Assembly: GCA_036677685.1 (NCBI GenBank)
Contig: JAVBWA010000004.1
Coordinates: 62,001 to 126,000 of the forward strand
Source: JAQUBU01 sp036677685
GTDB lineage: Bacteria; Bacillota; Syntrophomonadia; Syntrophomonadales; Syntrophomonadaceae
Direction: 5' to 3'
Length of the DNA: 64,000 nucleotides
Shown: in pieces, positions 25,668-34,033 of the stretch
Layout: every line of letters starts with the position of its first letter
How positions within the stretch are numbered: the stretch's first letter is position 1
Program-made: the position numbers and the translations under genes
Notes under the pieces: model-generated
What the model saw: the letters and a program-made list of their open reading frames with translations, nothing else
The model's database searches: none
Told to the model about the DNA's origin: nothing

Positions 25668-26733
25668 TTAAAAGTGACAGTGCCAGCCGTGCGTTGTCTT
25701 CGGATTTCCGGCGCATTTCCGAGGCTTGCTGCTCGATTTTTGCCTGCATACTCTGATTGCTCAGCAAGTGCTCAATTTCGTTTTTCATCTCTGCATAATA
25801 TTTAGGCAGCGCCTGCAAGTCGAACAGCTTTAGGAAAGCGTCGATTTTAGGGTCGTAAGAAATGCCGGCGAAGGGAATCCCCCGGCTGGCAGCAAAAATC
25901 AAAGCATGCAGGCGCATAGCAATCATCAAATCAAGATGGGCAATCAGAGCCAGGTGCTCTTTACTGCTCAAGTGTTTATCGATTAACAGAGCATCATGAC
26001 GCATAAGTTCCATTACTTTCCGGGATGCTGTTAAATCCTCCGGATAAGCCATTGGGATGAATATGACCCGGCAACCGCGTTCGGCCAGATCATCCAATAG
26101 GCTGGCCAATTCGTTCTGGTATCCTTCCAGGGCTGTCCATTTGCGGACCGACACCCCCACCACTGTCTGCTTGTCAAGGCCGCTATGCTCGAACAATTCC
26201 TGCATCGCCACCTGGTCGGTATCTTCGGGTTCCAGTGAAAAAACCGGATCGGAGGTTATGACCAACGGTGGCCGGACAACCCCGATTTCCTCAAGGAATA
26301 GTGCAGAATCCCGGTCCCTTAGTGTAATTAGGTTCACGTGATTGGCGACCAAGCGCATCAGGAATTTGCTGAAACTGCGGTTAATCGGACCTACTCCCTG
26401 GGCATAGAAAATGACCGGCGTTCCCAGCAGGCGCGCCAGGGCTACCACACTTATATAATAAGGAAGAGTGCGTGCGCTGGTTACATCCTGAAAAATACTG
26501 CCCCCGCCGCTGATCAGCAAATCAGCCTGCCGGAGTTCCCGCAACAGCTGCCAGGGCTTCATGTAATGCACCGCGCGGATATTATGCAGAGCCGCAGTGC
26601 GCTGCGGATGCCCGGAAAATACCACGAACTCTGCAGACGGTTCAATTTTCTTGATGCTTGAAGTTATAGCCGACAACAATGCCTCATCACCGGCATTATC
26701 GAAACCATAATATCCCGATAGAGCAATCTTCAC
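25654..26733 (-). CDS. csaB: CsaB-type polysaccharide pyruvyl transferase
   Basis: Adds ketal-linked pyruvate to the secondary cell-wall polymer, creating the ligand for SLH-domain proteins. Family marks are SGYYGFDNAGDEALLSAIT at the N-terminus, LISGGGSIFQDVTSARTLPY, FYAQGVGPI, a C-terminal IAMRLHALIFAASRGIPFAG and SYDPKI. ATG 26739 lies only one base from GGGAG, so GTG 26733 (7-base spacing) is the better start, giving 359 residues. First gene of the csaB-murJ-DUF5693 operon. The last residues KRKA come from a heptamer repeat. Confidence 0.9.
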   Translation of the reverse strand: MKIALSGYYGFDNAGDEALLSAITSSIKKIEPSAEFVVFSGHPQRTAALHNIRAVHYMKPWQLLRELRQADLLISGGGSIFQDVTSARTLPYYISVVALARLLGTPVIFYAQGVGPINRSFSKFLMRLVANHVNLITLRDRDSALFLEEIGVVRPPLVITSDPVFSLEPEDTDQVAMQELFEHSGLDKQTVVGVSVRKWTALEGYQNELASLLDDLAERGCRVIFIPMAYPEDLTASRKVMELMRHDALLIDKHLSSKEHLALIAHLDLMIAMRLHALIFAASRGIPFAGISYDPKIDAFLKLFDLQALPKYYAEMKNEIEHLLSNQSMQAKIEQQASEMRRKSEDNARLALSLLKRKA

Positions 26734-26755
26734 TAACATACTCCCAAATAGACAA

Positions 26756-26820
26756 GGGGTAACAAGGGGACGGTTCTCCTGTCATCTAAGATGACAGGAG
26801 AACCGTCCCCTTGTCACCCC
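26756..26820. repeat. Near-perfect REP-like palindrome
   Basis: Arms 26762-26787 and 26789-26814 are a perfect 26-bp inverted repeat with a single spacer base, starting ACAAGGGGACGGTTCTCC. Five more outer pairs match after one mismatch. It lies upstream of csaB and far upstream of the divergent tagO gene, so it terminates no gene. It is the most symmetrical member of the GGGGACGGTTC family here. Confidence 0.9.
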
Positions 26821-27013
26821 TCGCTTTGCAATTATAACTAATCCATTATAGTATTTGTCAAAACCGATTAGCAAGTGACGCCCGGAAATCCAATCTACTG
26901 CTTTAAGGGTAAGCCTCCTTAGATTCAATGGCAAAATATAACACATTCCCTGCTTCTAATGCTTAATTTATCTGTCTGTAAGCTTTTTCGCTATTTTTCG
27001 TATAACCAGGTAA
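26821..27013. other. Gene-free AT-rich gap
   Basis: Part of the 523-bp divergent gap between csaB and tagO. Apart from the palindrome on its left and the dispersed repeat on its right I see no gene or site. An open frame on the - strand at 26963-27160 runs through the repeat and has no family features or ribosome site. Confidence 0.5.
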
Positions 27014-27130
27014 AAATATATTCTCCGCTTCTTTGAGCGGTCGGGTTTCTATAAACGGGGCTAAAAAATGTTTCTTGCCTCGTTGCAGCGGTGTGTTGAG
27101 ACTGCTCCGCAGTTTCTTCCGATGCTTAAA
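27014..27130 (+). repeat. Dispersed ~115-bp repeat, copy 2
   Basis: Begins AAAATATATTCTCCGCTTCT, continues through GGGTTTCTATAAACGGGGCT and the core GCCTCGTTGCAGCGGTGTGT, and ends CCGATGCTTAAAA. It matches the reversed copy at 15962-16074 end to end. Confidence 0.75.
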
Positions 27131-27191
27131 ACTATATGGGCTGGTAACTTGATTAGCCATAGTTTGACAAGATTAACCTTAACTTGGCATA

Positions 27192-27220
27192 TGGACAAGC
27201 CAAAACAGCGGTGTTAGAAT
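27192..27220 (+). promoter_or_regulatory. Probable sigma-A promoter for tagO
   Basis: TGGACA (27192-27197), 17 bases, TAGAAT (27215-27220), about 37 bases before the tagO ATG. A second TTGACA at 27164-27169 lacks a good -10. Confidence 0.5.
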
Positions 27221-27256
27221 GAACCTAGTTATTGGGAATAGGGGGTTTGTGCAGAT

Positions 27257-28324
27257 ATGCCTGCATATCTATATATAATTGTATTACTGTCGGCTTTTGT
27301 CATAGCCTACATATCCATGCCGCCGGTTATCAAATTGGCTCATCGGATTGGCGCCGTTGACCGTCCTGACCCGCGCAAGGTACATTCCCGTACTATGCCG
27401 CGGCTGGGAGGAATGGCTGTTTTTATCGCCTTCATCAGCTGCACCCTTTTTATTACTAAAATGTCCGGACCCATGCTGGGCCTGGTTTTGGGTTGCTGTA
27501 TAGTCTTTCTGGTGGGTGTTCTCGATGACATGTTCCAGTTGTCTGCCTGGGTTAAGCTGATCGGTCAGATAATTGCCGCCGCTGTAGCCATGTACTTTGG
27601 TATAGTTGTGCATTTCGTCACCAATCCCTTTGACGGCTTGGTCAACCTGGGGATGCTAAGCCTGCCGCTTACCCTTTTATGGATTGTGGGCATTACCAAT
27701 GCCATTAATCTGATTGACGGTCTGGATGGTTTGGCTGGAGGAGTATCCGCCATTGCTGCCAGCACCCTGGCAATTGTTTCCCTATTCAGAGGGCAGACTG
27801 AAGTTTCATTGGTAGCCTTTATTCTGGTGGCTGCTATTCTAGGCTTCCTGCCATATAACTTCCACCCCGCCAAAACTTTCATGGGAGATGGAGGCTCCAA
27901 TCTCCTGGGATTTGTTCTGGGATGCCTGGCCATTCTGGGCACCACCAAGAGCGCTGCCTTGATATCCCTGTTTATTCCCATAGTTATCCTGGGGATACCT
28001 ATTTTTGATACCTTTTTTGCCATAATCAGGCGCATCAATAACCATTCCCATATATTCAGACCCGACAAAGACCATTTGCACCACCGCTTGATGGCTATGG
28101 GCATGAGCCACCGGCGCAGCGTCTGCACCATCTATGCCATGAGCGGGTTTTTCGGAATAATAGCAGTTACATTAAGTTTTGTAAGCGGACCCAAAGCCAC
28201 CCTGGTGCTGGGCATCTTGCTCCTTCTGGTTTTGTGGGGGGCCGGCAAAATTGGGATGTTCACCGGCGAGCGGGCCGACCAGGGCCGCCCGGTAATGGAA
28301 CAGAGCAAAGCACACAATGTCTAA
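27257..28324 (+). CDS. tagO: Undecaprenyl-phosphate GlcNAc-1-phosphate transferase (TagO/WecA)
   Basis: A polytopic enzyme of 355 residues that starts lipid-linked glycan synthesis by moving GlcNAc-1-P from UDP-GlcNAc to undecaprenyl phosphate. Motifs of the PNPT superfamily are PDPRKVHSRTMPRLGG, VLDDMFQL with the Mg-binding DD, NAINLIDGLDGLAGG, TFMGDGGSNLLGF and the HLHHRLMAMG loop. AGGGGG lies about 11 bases before the ATG. Placed at the head of the polysaccharide locus and followed by an LCP ligase, it likely initiates the wall-linked polymer. Confidence 0.93.
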   Translation: MPAYLYIIVLLSAFVIAYISMPPVIKLAHRIGAVDRPDPRKVHSRTMPRLGGMAVFIAFISCTLFITKMSGPMLGLVLGCCIVFLVGVLDDMFQLSAWVKLIGQIIAAAVAMYFGIVVHFVTNPFDGLVNLGMLSLPLTLLWIVGITNAINLIDGLDGLAGGVSAIAASTLAIVSLFRGQTEVSLVAFILVAAILGFLPYNFHPAKTFMGDGGSNLLGFVLGCLAILGTTKSAALISLFIPIVILGIPIFDTFFAIIRRINNHSHIFRPDKDHLHHRLMAMGMSHRRSVCTIYAMSGFFGIIAVTLSFVSGPKATLVLGILLLLVLWGAGKIGMFTGERADQGRPVMEQSKAHNV

Positions 28325-28326
28325 TG

Positions 28327-28350
28327 TATGGGGACACACCTCCTGCGGGA
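28327..28350. repeat. Half of a GGGGACA-type palindrome
   Basis: GTATGGGGACACACCTCCT is the complement of AGGAGGTGTGTCCCCATAC at about 32400-32418. No matching second arm is clear here. Confidence 0.5.
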
Positions 28351-28427
28351 ATGCTGAAACGGTCCTCTGATTTCCTGCAAGTTCACAAGATACTGAGAAT
28401 CAAGCCTAATGGGGAGATGTACTTATT

Positions 28428-29666
28428 ATGGTTAAAATGAAGGCATTTCTAAAATTAATGTTGATGGCCGGAGTAATTTTTGGCGTTTTCTTTGGCGTCG
28501 GCACCGGGCTGACTCACCTCCTGACTTCTCCTTCCGGGATATTGGCCGAAGGTGATGAACAGGATAAGGACCAGCAGGCGACCATCGAGGAAGGCGAGCG
28601 GACCAACGTGCTAATCCTGGGGGTAGATGCCCGTCCGGGAGATGACCATCCCCGTTCCGATACCATGCTGCTGGCTACCATTGATCCTGAATTAAAAAAG
28701 GTAGCAATAGTTTCTATTCCCCGCGATACCAAAGTGAAACTAAAAAACGGTCAGGTCGATAAAATTACGGCTGCTAATTCGCTGGGCGGACCTGAATATG
28801 CGGTGGCAGCAGTCGAAAAGCTAATGGATACCAATATCGACTATTATGTGGAAATGGATTTTAATGGCTTCAAAGATATAGTAGATGCCCTGAGCGGAGT
28901 AAATATAAATGTGCCCCAGCGCATGAAAAAGCTTAGCGAAGGAATTAACCTTTACTCCGGACAGCAGAAGCTAAACGGTACGCAAGCCTTGGCATATGTA
29001 CGGTTTCGGGATTATCCTATGGGTGATATTCAGCGGACCGCAGCCCAGCAGGAATTCTTAAGAGCCCTTACGGCTGAAATATTGAAACCGGGCACCATAA
29101 CCAAACTGCCAAAACTCGCCACGACTATAGACAAGTGCACCGTTACCAACCTGCGCCTGGGAGATATGCTGAAGATGGCCAGTTGGGCCCGGGGATTTAC
29201 CACGGAATCCCTGGTAACCCAGACCCTGCCCGGTTCTTTCTATGATGAGAGAGACAGCGACGGAAATCTTTTGGTAAGTTACTGGCTAGCGGATGAGGAC
29301 CAAATTCCCACCCTGCTGGACAATATGCTGGCGGGCAAGACGGTAGCGGTGGTTCAGCAATCTCACAATCAGACAGTAGTTTCCGTCTCCAGCGGCAAGC
29401 TCCAGAACCCTCCGGCAGTTGAGGAGCAGGAAGCTGCCCGGGAAGATGTTGAAGAAGCTAAGACCCCGGTTCAAGAAACCAAGAAGAATCTAGAGCCAGT
29501 TGAAGAAAAACCTGACAATACGACCGATACAGCGCAGCCGGTCAATACTGAGTCCGAGAATAATCCTGTGCACGATACAGTTCAGGCCCCGGTCACCGAG
29601 GCGGCTCCTCCAGCTAATAATATACCGGCAGTCACTGACCCAACCGGTCCGGCAGGATACATTTAG
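28428..29666 (+). CDS. LytR-CpsA-Psr (LCP) family glycopolymer ligase
   Basis: LCP proteins move undecaprenyl-PP-linked glycopolymers to peptidoglycan at the outer membrane face. 412 residues: one N-terminal membrane segment (about 5-28), a catalytic LCP domain (about 58-265), then an accessory part and a low-complexity tail rich in Pro, Glu, Thr and Val (about 330-405). Conserved signs are DARPGDDHPRSDTMLLATID, VSIPRDTKV with the pyrophosphate-binding Arg, and YVRFRDYPMGDIQRTAAQQE. GGGGAGA lies 10 bases before the ATG; a second ATG three codons in is also possible. Confidence 0.92.
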   Translation: MVKMKAFLKLMLMAGVIFGVFFGVGTGLTHLLTSPSGILAEGDEQDKDQQATIEEGERTNVLILGVDARPGDDHPRSDTMLLATIDPELKKVAIVSIPRDTKVKLKNGQVDKITAANSLGGPEYAVAAVEKLMDTNIDYYVEMDFNGFKDIVDALSGVNINVPQRMKKLSEGINLYSGQQKLNGTQALAYVRFRDYPMGDIQRTAAQQEFLRALTAEILKPGTITKLPKLATTIDKCTVTNLRLGDMLKMASWARGFTTESLVTQTLPGSFYDERDSDGNLLVSYWLADEDQIPTLLDNMLAGKTVAVVQQSHNQTVVSVSSGKLQNPPAVEEQEAAREDVEEAKTPVQETKKNLEPVEEKPDNTTDTAQPVNTESENNPVHDTVQAPVTEAAPPANNIPAVTDPTGPAGYI

Positions 29667-29683
29667 TGGGGTCTGAGGCATAG

Positions 29684-29721
29684 GTTATCCCTTAACCCTA
29701 ACGACTCACCCTCACGCCCAA
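29684..29721. repeat. Heptanucleotide array 7
   Basis: TTATCCC, TTAACCC, TAACGAC, TCACCC and TCACGCC, with one unit a base short. It lies between the LCP stop and the amidase ribosome site. Confidence 0.6.
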
Positions 29722-29737
29722 CAAAAAGGGAGGATTT

Positions 29738-32260
29738 ATGAAGCATTTTATACATATTTCAATACATACTATAATAATCTGCATAGCCATGCTCTTTTGC
29801 CTGGCTCTTCCCGCCCATGCTGATACCGGAACCATCAACAGCAGTGTTGTCAATATCAGATCTGGGCCGGGCACCAGTTTCCCAGTAGCCGGATCGGCTT
29901 ATCAGGGCACCGAAGTAAGTATATTGGAGAGCAGCAATGGCTGGTATAAAATCCAGTTGGGACAGCTGACCGGCTGGCTGTCAGGTTCACTGCTGGATGT
30001 AAAACAGCAGGACATTCGCATCACCGTCAAGGGTGAACTGGCCAACCTGCGCTCAGGACCGGGAACCAACTTCGATAAATTAGGCCAGGTAAGCAAAGGA
30101 GATACTCTAACCCTCCTGGAAGTCCAAAACGAATGGTATAAAGTTAAAACCGCCGATGGTAAAACCGCCTTTGTAGCTGCATTTCTAATGAACAGCCCGC
30201 CTGCACTTCCAGGTGCAAGTCCGGCGAATCAGAGTCCGGCTGTTACACCATCAGGCTCAGCCAATGATTCACTTGCTACAAACGGCCAAAATCCCGTTCA
30301 GGCAAGCGGCGACGCGAATGCCCCGGTGGTTTTCCTGGATAATAAGCAAATCAGTTTTGACGTACCCCCCATAATAGAAAACGACCGCACCCTGGTCCCG
30401 CTTCGGGCTATATTTGAGGCCATGGGAGCAACCGTGGATTGGGATGGTGCCAGTAATACCGTAACGGCTCAGAAAGACAGCACCGTTGTGGTCCTCACCA
30501 TAGGCTCAACCTCGCCAACAATCAACGGCGTGGTAAGAAAACTGGATGTTCCCGGCAAAATTATGGGAGACCGCACCTTCGCCCCCTTGCGTTTTGTGGG
30601 TGAAGCCTTCCAGGGGACCGTTGATTGGAACGGTGATACCCGTACCATCACCATAGTCAGTCCCCCGTCCGCTACCATTCCGGCCAGTAATGAGAAAAAC
30701 GTTATAGCCGTGACTGCCAATGAAGATCAAATAAATCTGCGCAGCGGACCTTCTCTCAATGATACCACCGTTGACCAGGCATCCAGAGGAGAAAGAATGA
30801 CCGTCCTCGCGGAAAAAGATGGATGGTATCAGGTTAGCCGCGGGGGGAGAATCGCCTGGGTATCCGGAACCGTGGTTACTTTGGCCTGGCAGGAAAACGA
30901 ACCCCCGGCCGTACCGGTAACTGCTACACCTGATACTCCGACGGCCCAAAATCCAAGTGATACTAATCCCACCACAACCCCAGATATGACTGACATATCG
31001 TCCGGGTCAGTGCGCGTTCTAGCTGACAAAAATGAAAATGGTATGCAGATTATCATAGGTTCAGGCAGCAAAATGGAGATAAGCAAAGAACAAACCGGTA
31101 CCGGTATCAAATATGAAATCAAAAACCGCCATATAGAAGGCAGCACCTATTTTACCGAAATCCTGGGGGATCAGCTTCTGGAAGTCAGAGCGCAGGATCA
31201 GAGCGATAATACCATAGTGGAGATTAACATTCCCCCTACCATCCAATTCAGCACTGCCAGTGAGGATGAAGGTAAAAAGGAAATTATCACCATTCCCAAT
31301 TTCATACTCAACCTGGAGCGAAAAACTTTCGGCAGCAGCGGGGAGAAACTGATATTAACCACCATGTTCCCGCTTACTTACACCACCCGACAGGATGGCA
31401 ACCGGATGCAGGTGGAAATGAATCAGATGCTGCCGGGCAAAGCCCAGTCCGAATACAGCTATGGCGGCACCCTGCTGAACCGGGTTACCTTTAGAAATCA
31501 AGGCAGCAGCGAGTCTCCCCTCACCGTGATGGAAATAGAAACCAGCAACCCGGCCAAATTTGCCCTGGGCAAAAGCTCCGAAGGCAACGTTTTGAACATC
31601 CTTTTTATCGATCAAAATGAAGTTCAGCAGCGCAGTTCGACAATCGTGATCGATCCCGGCCACGGTGGTTCTGAACCCGGTGCCAGCGGCGACTTCCTGA
31701 AGGAGAAAGTACCTAACCTGGATATCGCCCTGAAAGTTGCCGAACTGCTCCGGCAGCGGGGAATGCAGGTTGTTCTAACCCGAACAGACGACTCCGCTGT
31801 TTCCCTGGATGACCGTTCCAGTATGGCCAATTTGTATAATGCCCGGCTGTTTGTATCCATACACAACAATGATCCTGGAGATCCAAGCAAACGTTATACG
31901 GTACAGGGAACAGAGACTCATTATTATGCTCCCCTGGAAATTCCGGAGCTGTTCATGCAGAGCGCGGAAAGATCCCGTTTGGCCACCTGCATTCAGGAGC
32001 AACTGGCGGCCAGGCTACAACGCCGCAACCGGGGAGTAAAAACCGGAGCAGCCTCCAATTTCTCGGTGCTGCGGAAAACCCAGATGCCCTCCGCCCTGGC
32101 GGAAGTATGCTTTATAGCCAATCCCGAAGAAGAACAACTCCTGATGCAGGATTACTTTAAAACAGCGGCCGCCGAAGCTATCGCCGATGGTATCACCAAC
32201 TACTGCAACGGAACCGGCGGAACAGCAACAACAACCCAATATTCCGACATAAAAATCTAG
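29738..32260 (+). CDS. Multidomain N-acetylmuramoyl-L-alanine amidase
   Basis: A secreted wall hydrolase of 840 residues that cleaves the amide between MurNAc and the stem peptide. Order: signal peptide (1-28, ending PAHA); SH3b repeats at about 33-88 and 93-151; a linker; a copper-amine-oxidase-N-like stalk domain at about 197-308; a third SH3b at about 322-382; a Pro/Thr linker; an AMIN-like beta domain at about 425-620; and an amidase_3 domain from about 635. Zinc ligands are His642 (IDPGHGG), Glu656 and His709 (SIHNN), and the catalytic Glu is 789 (LAEVCFI). The gene is intact and sits inside the glycan locus. Confidence 0.93.
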   Translation: MKHFIHISIHTIIICIAMLFCLALPAHADTGTINSSVVNIRSGPGTSFPVAGSAYQGTEVSILESSNGWYKIQLGQLTGWLSGSLLDVKQQDIRITVKGELANLRSGPGTNFDKLGQVSKGDTLTLLEVQNEWYKVKTADGKTAFVAAFLMNSPPALPGASPANQSPAVTPSGSANDSLATNGQNPVQASGDANAPVVFLDNKQISFDVPPIIENDRTLVPLRAIFEAMGATVDWDGASNTVTAQKDSTVVVLTIGSTSPTINGVVRKLDVPGKIMGDRTFAPLRFVGEAFQGTVDWNGDTRTITIVSPPSATIPASNEKNVIAVTANEDQINLRSGPSLNDTTVDQASRGERMTVLAEKDGWYQVSRGGRIAWVSGTVVTLAWQENEPPAVPVTATPDTPTAQNPSDTNPTTTPDMTDISSGSVRVLADKNENGMQIIIGSGSKMEISKEQTGTGIKYEIKNRHIEGSTYFTEILGDQLLEVRAQDQSDNTIVEINIPPTIQFSTASEDEGKKEIITIPNFILNLERKTFGSSGEKLILTTMFPLTYTTRQDGNRMQVEMNQMLPGKAQSEYSYGGTLLNRVTFRNQGSSESPLTVMEIETSNPAKFALGKSSEGNVLNILFIDQNEVQQRSSTIVIDPGHGGSEPGASGDFLKEKVPNLDIALKVAELLRQRGMQVVLTRTDDSAVSLDDRSSMANLYNARLFVSIHNNDPGDPSKRYTVQGTETHYYAPLEIPELFMQSAERSRLATCIQEQLAARLQRRNRGVKTGAASNFSVLRKTQMPSALAEVCFIANPEEEQLLMQDYFKTAAAEAIADGITNYCNGTGGTATTTQYSDIKI

Positions 32261-32274
32261 GGAAACAGGGGTAA

Positions 32275-32420
32275 ACATTGGAACTGTCCCTTCTGTCCCC
32301 GACAGGATAGCATCGGGGACATTCCTCCGCTTCCCAGGGAGATATTTTACTCTGCGGGGATTATAGCGTGTCGTTAAGCCACTATTACGGTGGTTCTACG
32401 AGGAGGTGTGTCCCCATACT
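32275..32420. repeat. Composite GGGGACA-type palindromic element
   Basis: GTCCCCGA (32295-32302) pairs with TCGGGGAC (32313-32320). A wider pair, GGGGACATTCCTCCG (from 32316) with CGAGGAGGTGTGTCCCC (ending about 32415), encloses about 70 bp. It lies in the 351-bp gap after the amidase gene, where I see no gene. Confidence 0.6.
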
Positions 32421-32495
32421 TAAATTCCCTTAACAAAAATACTTGGAAAAAATGCAGGAGAAAAGGGAAGAGTGTGGAATAAAGATAGAATGTGT

Positions 32496-32573
32496 ACATA
32501 GGGGACATTCATACCATGGGGACATTCCTCCACAGGAGGTATGTCCCCGTACCTTAAAGGTATGTCCCCCAAA
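32496..32573. repeat. GGGGACATTC palindrome with repeated right arm
   Basis: GGGGACATTCCTCC (32518-32531) and GGAGGTATGTCCCC (32535-32548) pair with one mismatch over a 3-base loop. AGGTATGTCCCC is then repeated directly at about 32558-32569, and GGGGACATTC also occurs just upstream at about 32501. Confidence 0.7.
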
Positions 32574-32611
32574 TTTACGAAAAATTATTTGGGCAGAATG
32601 GAGCAGGTAAA

Positions 32612-33871
32612 ATGATAGAACCCCAACCTCAGCAACAGTATGATTATGATGAAATAGACCTCCGCGATATTTTTCGAACCCTGGGCAAGTGGAAGTACAA
32701 AATTATTAGCTTTACTTTGATCTGTATGCTATTGAGCGGAATAGTAAGCTGGTTTTACCTTGACCCCGTTTACGAAGCCACTACTACCATTGTAGTAGTT
32801 CAATCCCAGCTTCCTAAAGAATCTGCAGGCAGCGTTGAGGATATGGTAAACCAGATGGGGGAAATCCCTTTCATGAGCCCGGAAAGCAGTGTCCAACAGA
32901 TTAAATCTCCAGCCATCCTGCAGGCAGTTATAGATAAATTAAAGCTTAATTATACCAGAAGTGGTCTGGGCAGTATAATTAAAACCGAACAGATAAAGGG
33001 CACTAATTTAATAAAGCTTACTGTCGCTCACTCCGACCCCGCCAAGGCTGCCGGTATAGCCAATGCCGTCAGGCAGGAATTTATCTTGCACATTAACCGG
33101 GTCAACAACCAGAAACTTACCAAGTCACTCGATATCATGGAAGACCAGTGGATGAAAAAGGAAGAGAATGATTTACAGAAAGCCAATGAAGAGCTTAGGA
33201 ACTATCGTCTTAAAACCAGATCCTCGGAGTTCCTGACCAGCCAGTTAGCCGCCAAAAATCAAGATCTGGCCCTTTGCCAGTCTAGTCTAACCCAGGCAGA
33301 AATTGAGCGTGACAAATTAAAACAGGGCATAGAGCAGGAAAAAGAAAACCTCAAGAATACCTCCCCTACCATTCCCTCGATTAGCACCACCGGAAGCAAT
33401 GTGCCGGTTGATATCGGAGGACTGGACCTGGGAAATTTAAAGATAAGCAGTGAGAAAGTCAACGAAGCCTATACCAAGTCCAATGAAGCCTTAAACGAAA
33501 AAATGACCGAACTAGCTGAAACCGAAGCCAGTCTGATCAAAACCAGGCAGAAGATTCAAGATCTGGACAGCGAAATCCGGGTATTGGAAGCTGAATTGAT
33601 CAACAATCAGATTGATGAAAAAAAATTAAAAGATGAAGTAGAACGAAGGGAGAACCTGGTAAAGCTGCTGTCCGGAAAGATATCCGAGGTAAAAATGACC
33701 GAAGCCATGGATGCAGCCGGCAACAATATACTGACCGTTTCCGAAGCCATGGTCCCTCAGAAACCGGCCAAGCCCAACAAAATCCTGAACGTCGCCATAG
33801 CCGCCGTCTTAGGATTAATGATTTCAGTCTTCGGAGTATTCCTAATCGAATACCTCCACAATGAACAATAA
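32612..33871 (+). CDS. Wzz/chain-length determinant family protein
   Basis: A membrane co-polymerase-type protein of 419 residues that regulates polysaccharide chain length. N-terminal Wzz domain with the entry YDEIDLRDIFRTLGKWKYK, then membrane helix 1 (about 32-51). A long periplasmic-type region follows with extended coiled coil (about 165-240 and 280-365), and the C-terminal PxxP-like PQKPAKPNKILN leads into membrane helix 2 (about 391-411). No Walker-type kinase domain is fused. GGAGCAGG precedes the ATG. Flanked by palindromic repeats on both sides. Confidence 0.9.
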   Translation: MIEPQPQQQYDYDEIDLRDIFRTLGKWKYKIISFTLICMLLSGIVSWFYLDPVYEATTTIVVVQSQLPKESAGSVEDMVNQMGEIPFMSPESSVQQIKSPAILQAVIDKLKLNYTRSGLGSIIKTEQIKGTNLIKLTVAHSDPAKAAGIANAVRQEFILHINRVNNQKLTKSLDIMEDQWMKKEENDLQKANEELRNYRLKTRSSEFLTSQLAAKNQDLALCQSSLTQAEIERDKLKQGIEQEKENLKNTSPTIPSISTTGSNVPVDIGGLDLGNLKISSEKVNEAYTKSNEALNEKMTELAETEASLIKTRQKIQDLDSEIRVLEAELINNQIDEKKLKDEVERRENLVKLLSGKISEVKMTEAMDAAGNNILTVSEAMVPQKPAKPNKILNVAIAAVLGLMISVFGVFLIEYLHNEQ

Positions 33872-33884
33872 CCGAGAGGCACTG

Positions 33885-34017
33885 AGGGAAGCGAGGGGAC
33901 TGTCCATCCTGCTTCCGATAAGATAGCAGAGGGACTGTCCCCTTGCTTCCCGGCGGGTTGAACGAATAGAAACCGGGGGACATTCTTGGCGTAGCAGGTT
34001 TGTCCCCATACCTTATA
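33885..34017. repeat. Two adjacent palindromic elements
   Basis: GGAAGCGAGGGGAC (33887-33900) pairs with GTCCCCTTGCTTCC (33937-33950), 13 of 14 positions. About 25 bp further, GGGGACATTC and TTTGTCCCC (about 33976-34007) form a second, smaller one ending in CCATACCTT. They fill the gap between the Wzz-like and ligase-like genes. Confidence 0.65.
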
Positions 34018-34033
34018 ACCAAGGAGAAACTAA

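Noticed and set aside
26756..26820. Strong hairpin as intrinsic terminator
   Set aside because: It stands upstream of csaB and of the divergent tagO, so no transcript ends there; its arms match the dispersed palindrome family instead.
26963..27160. Open reading frame of 65 codons on the - strand
   Set aside because: Lies over the dispersed repeat; no ribosome site or recognisable domain.
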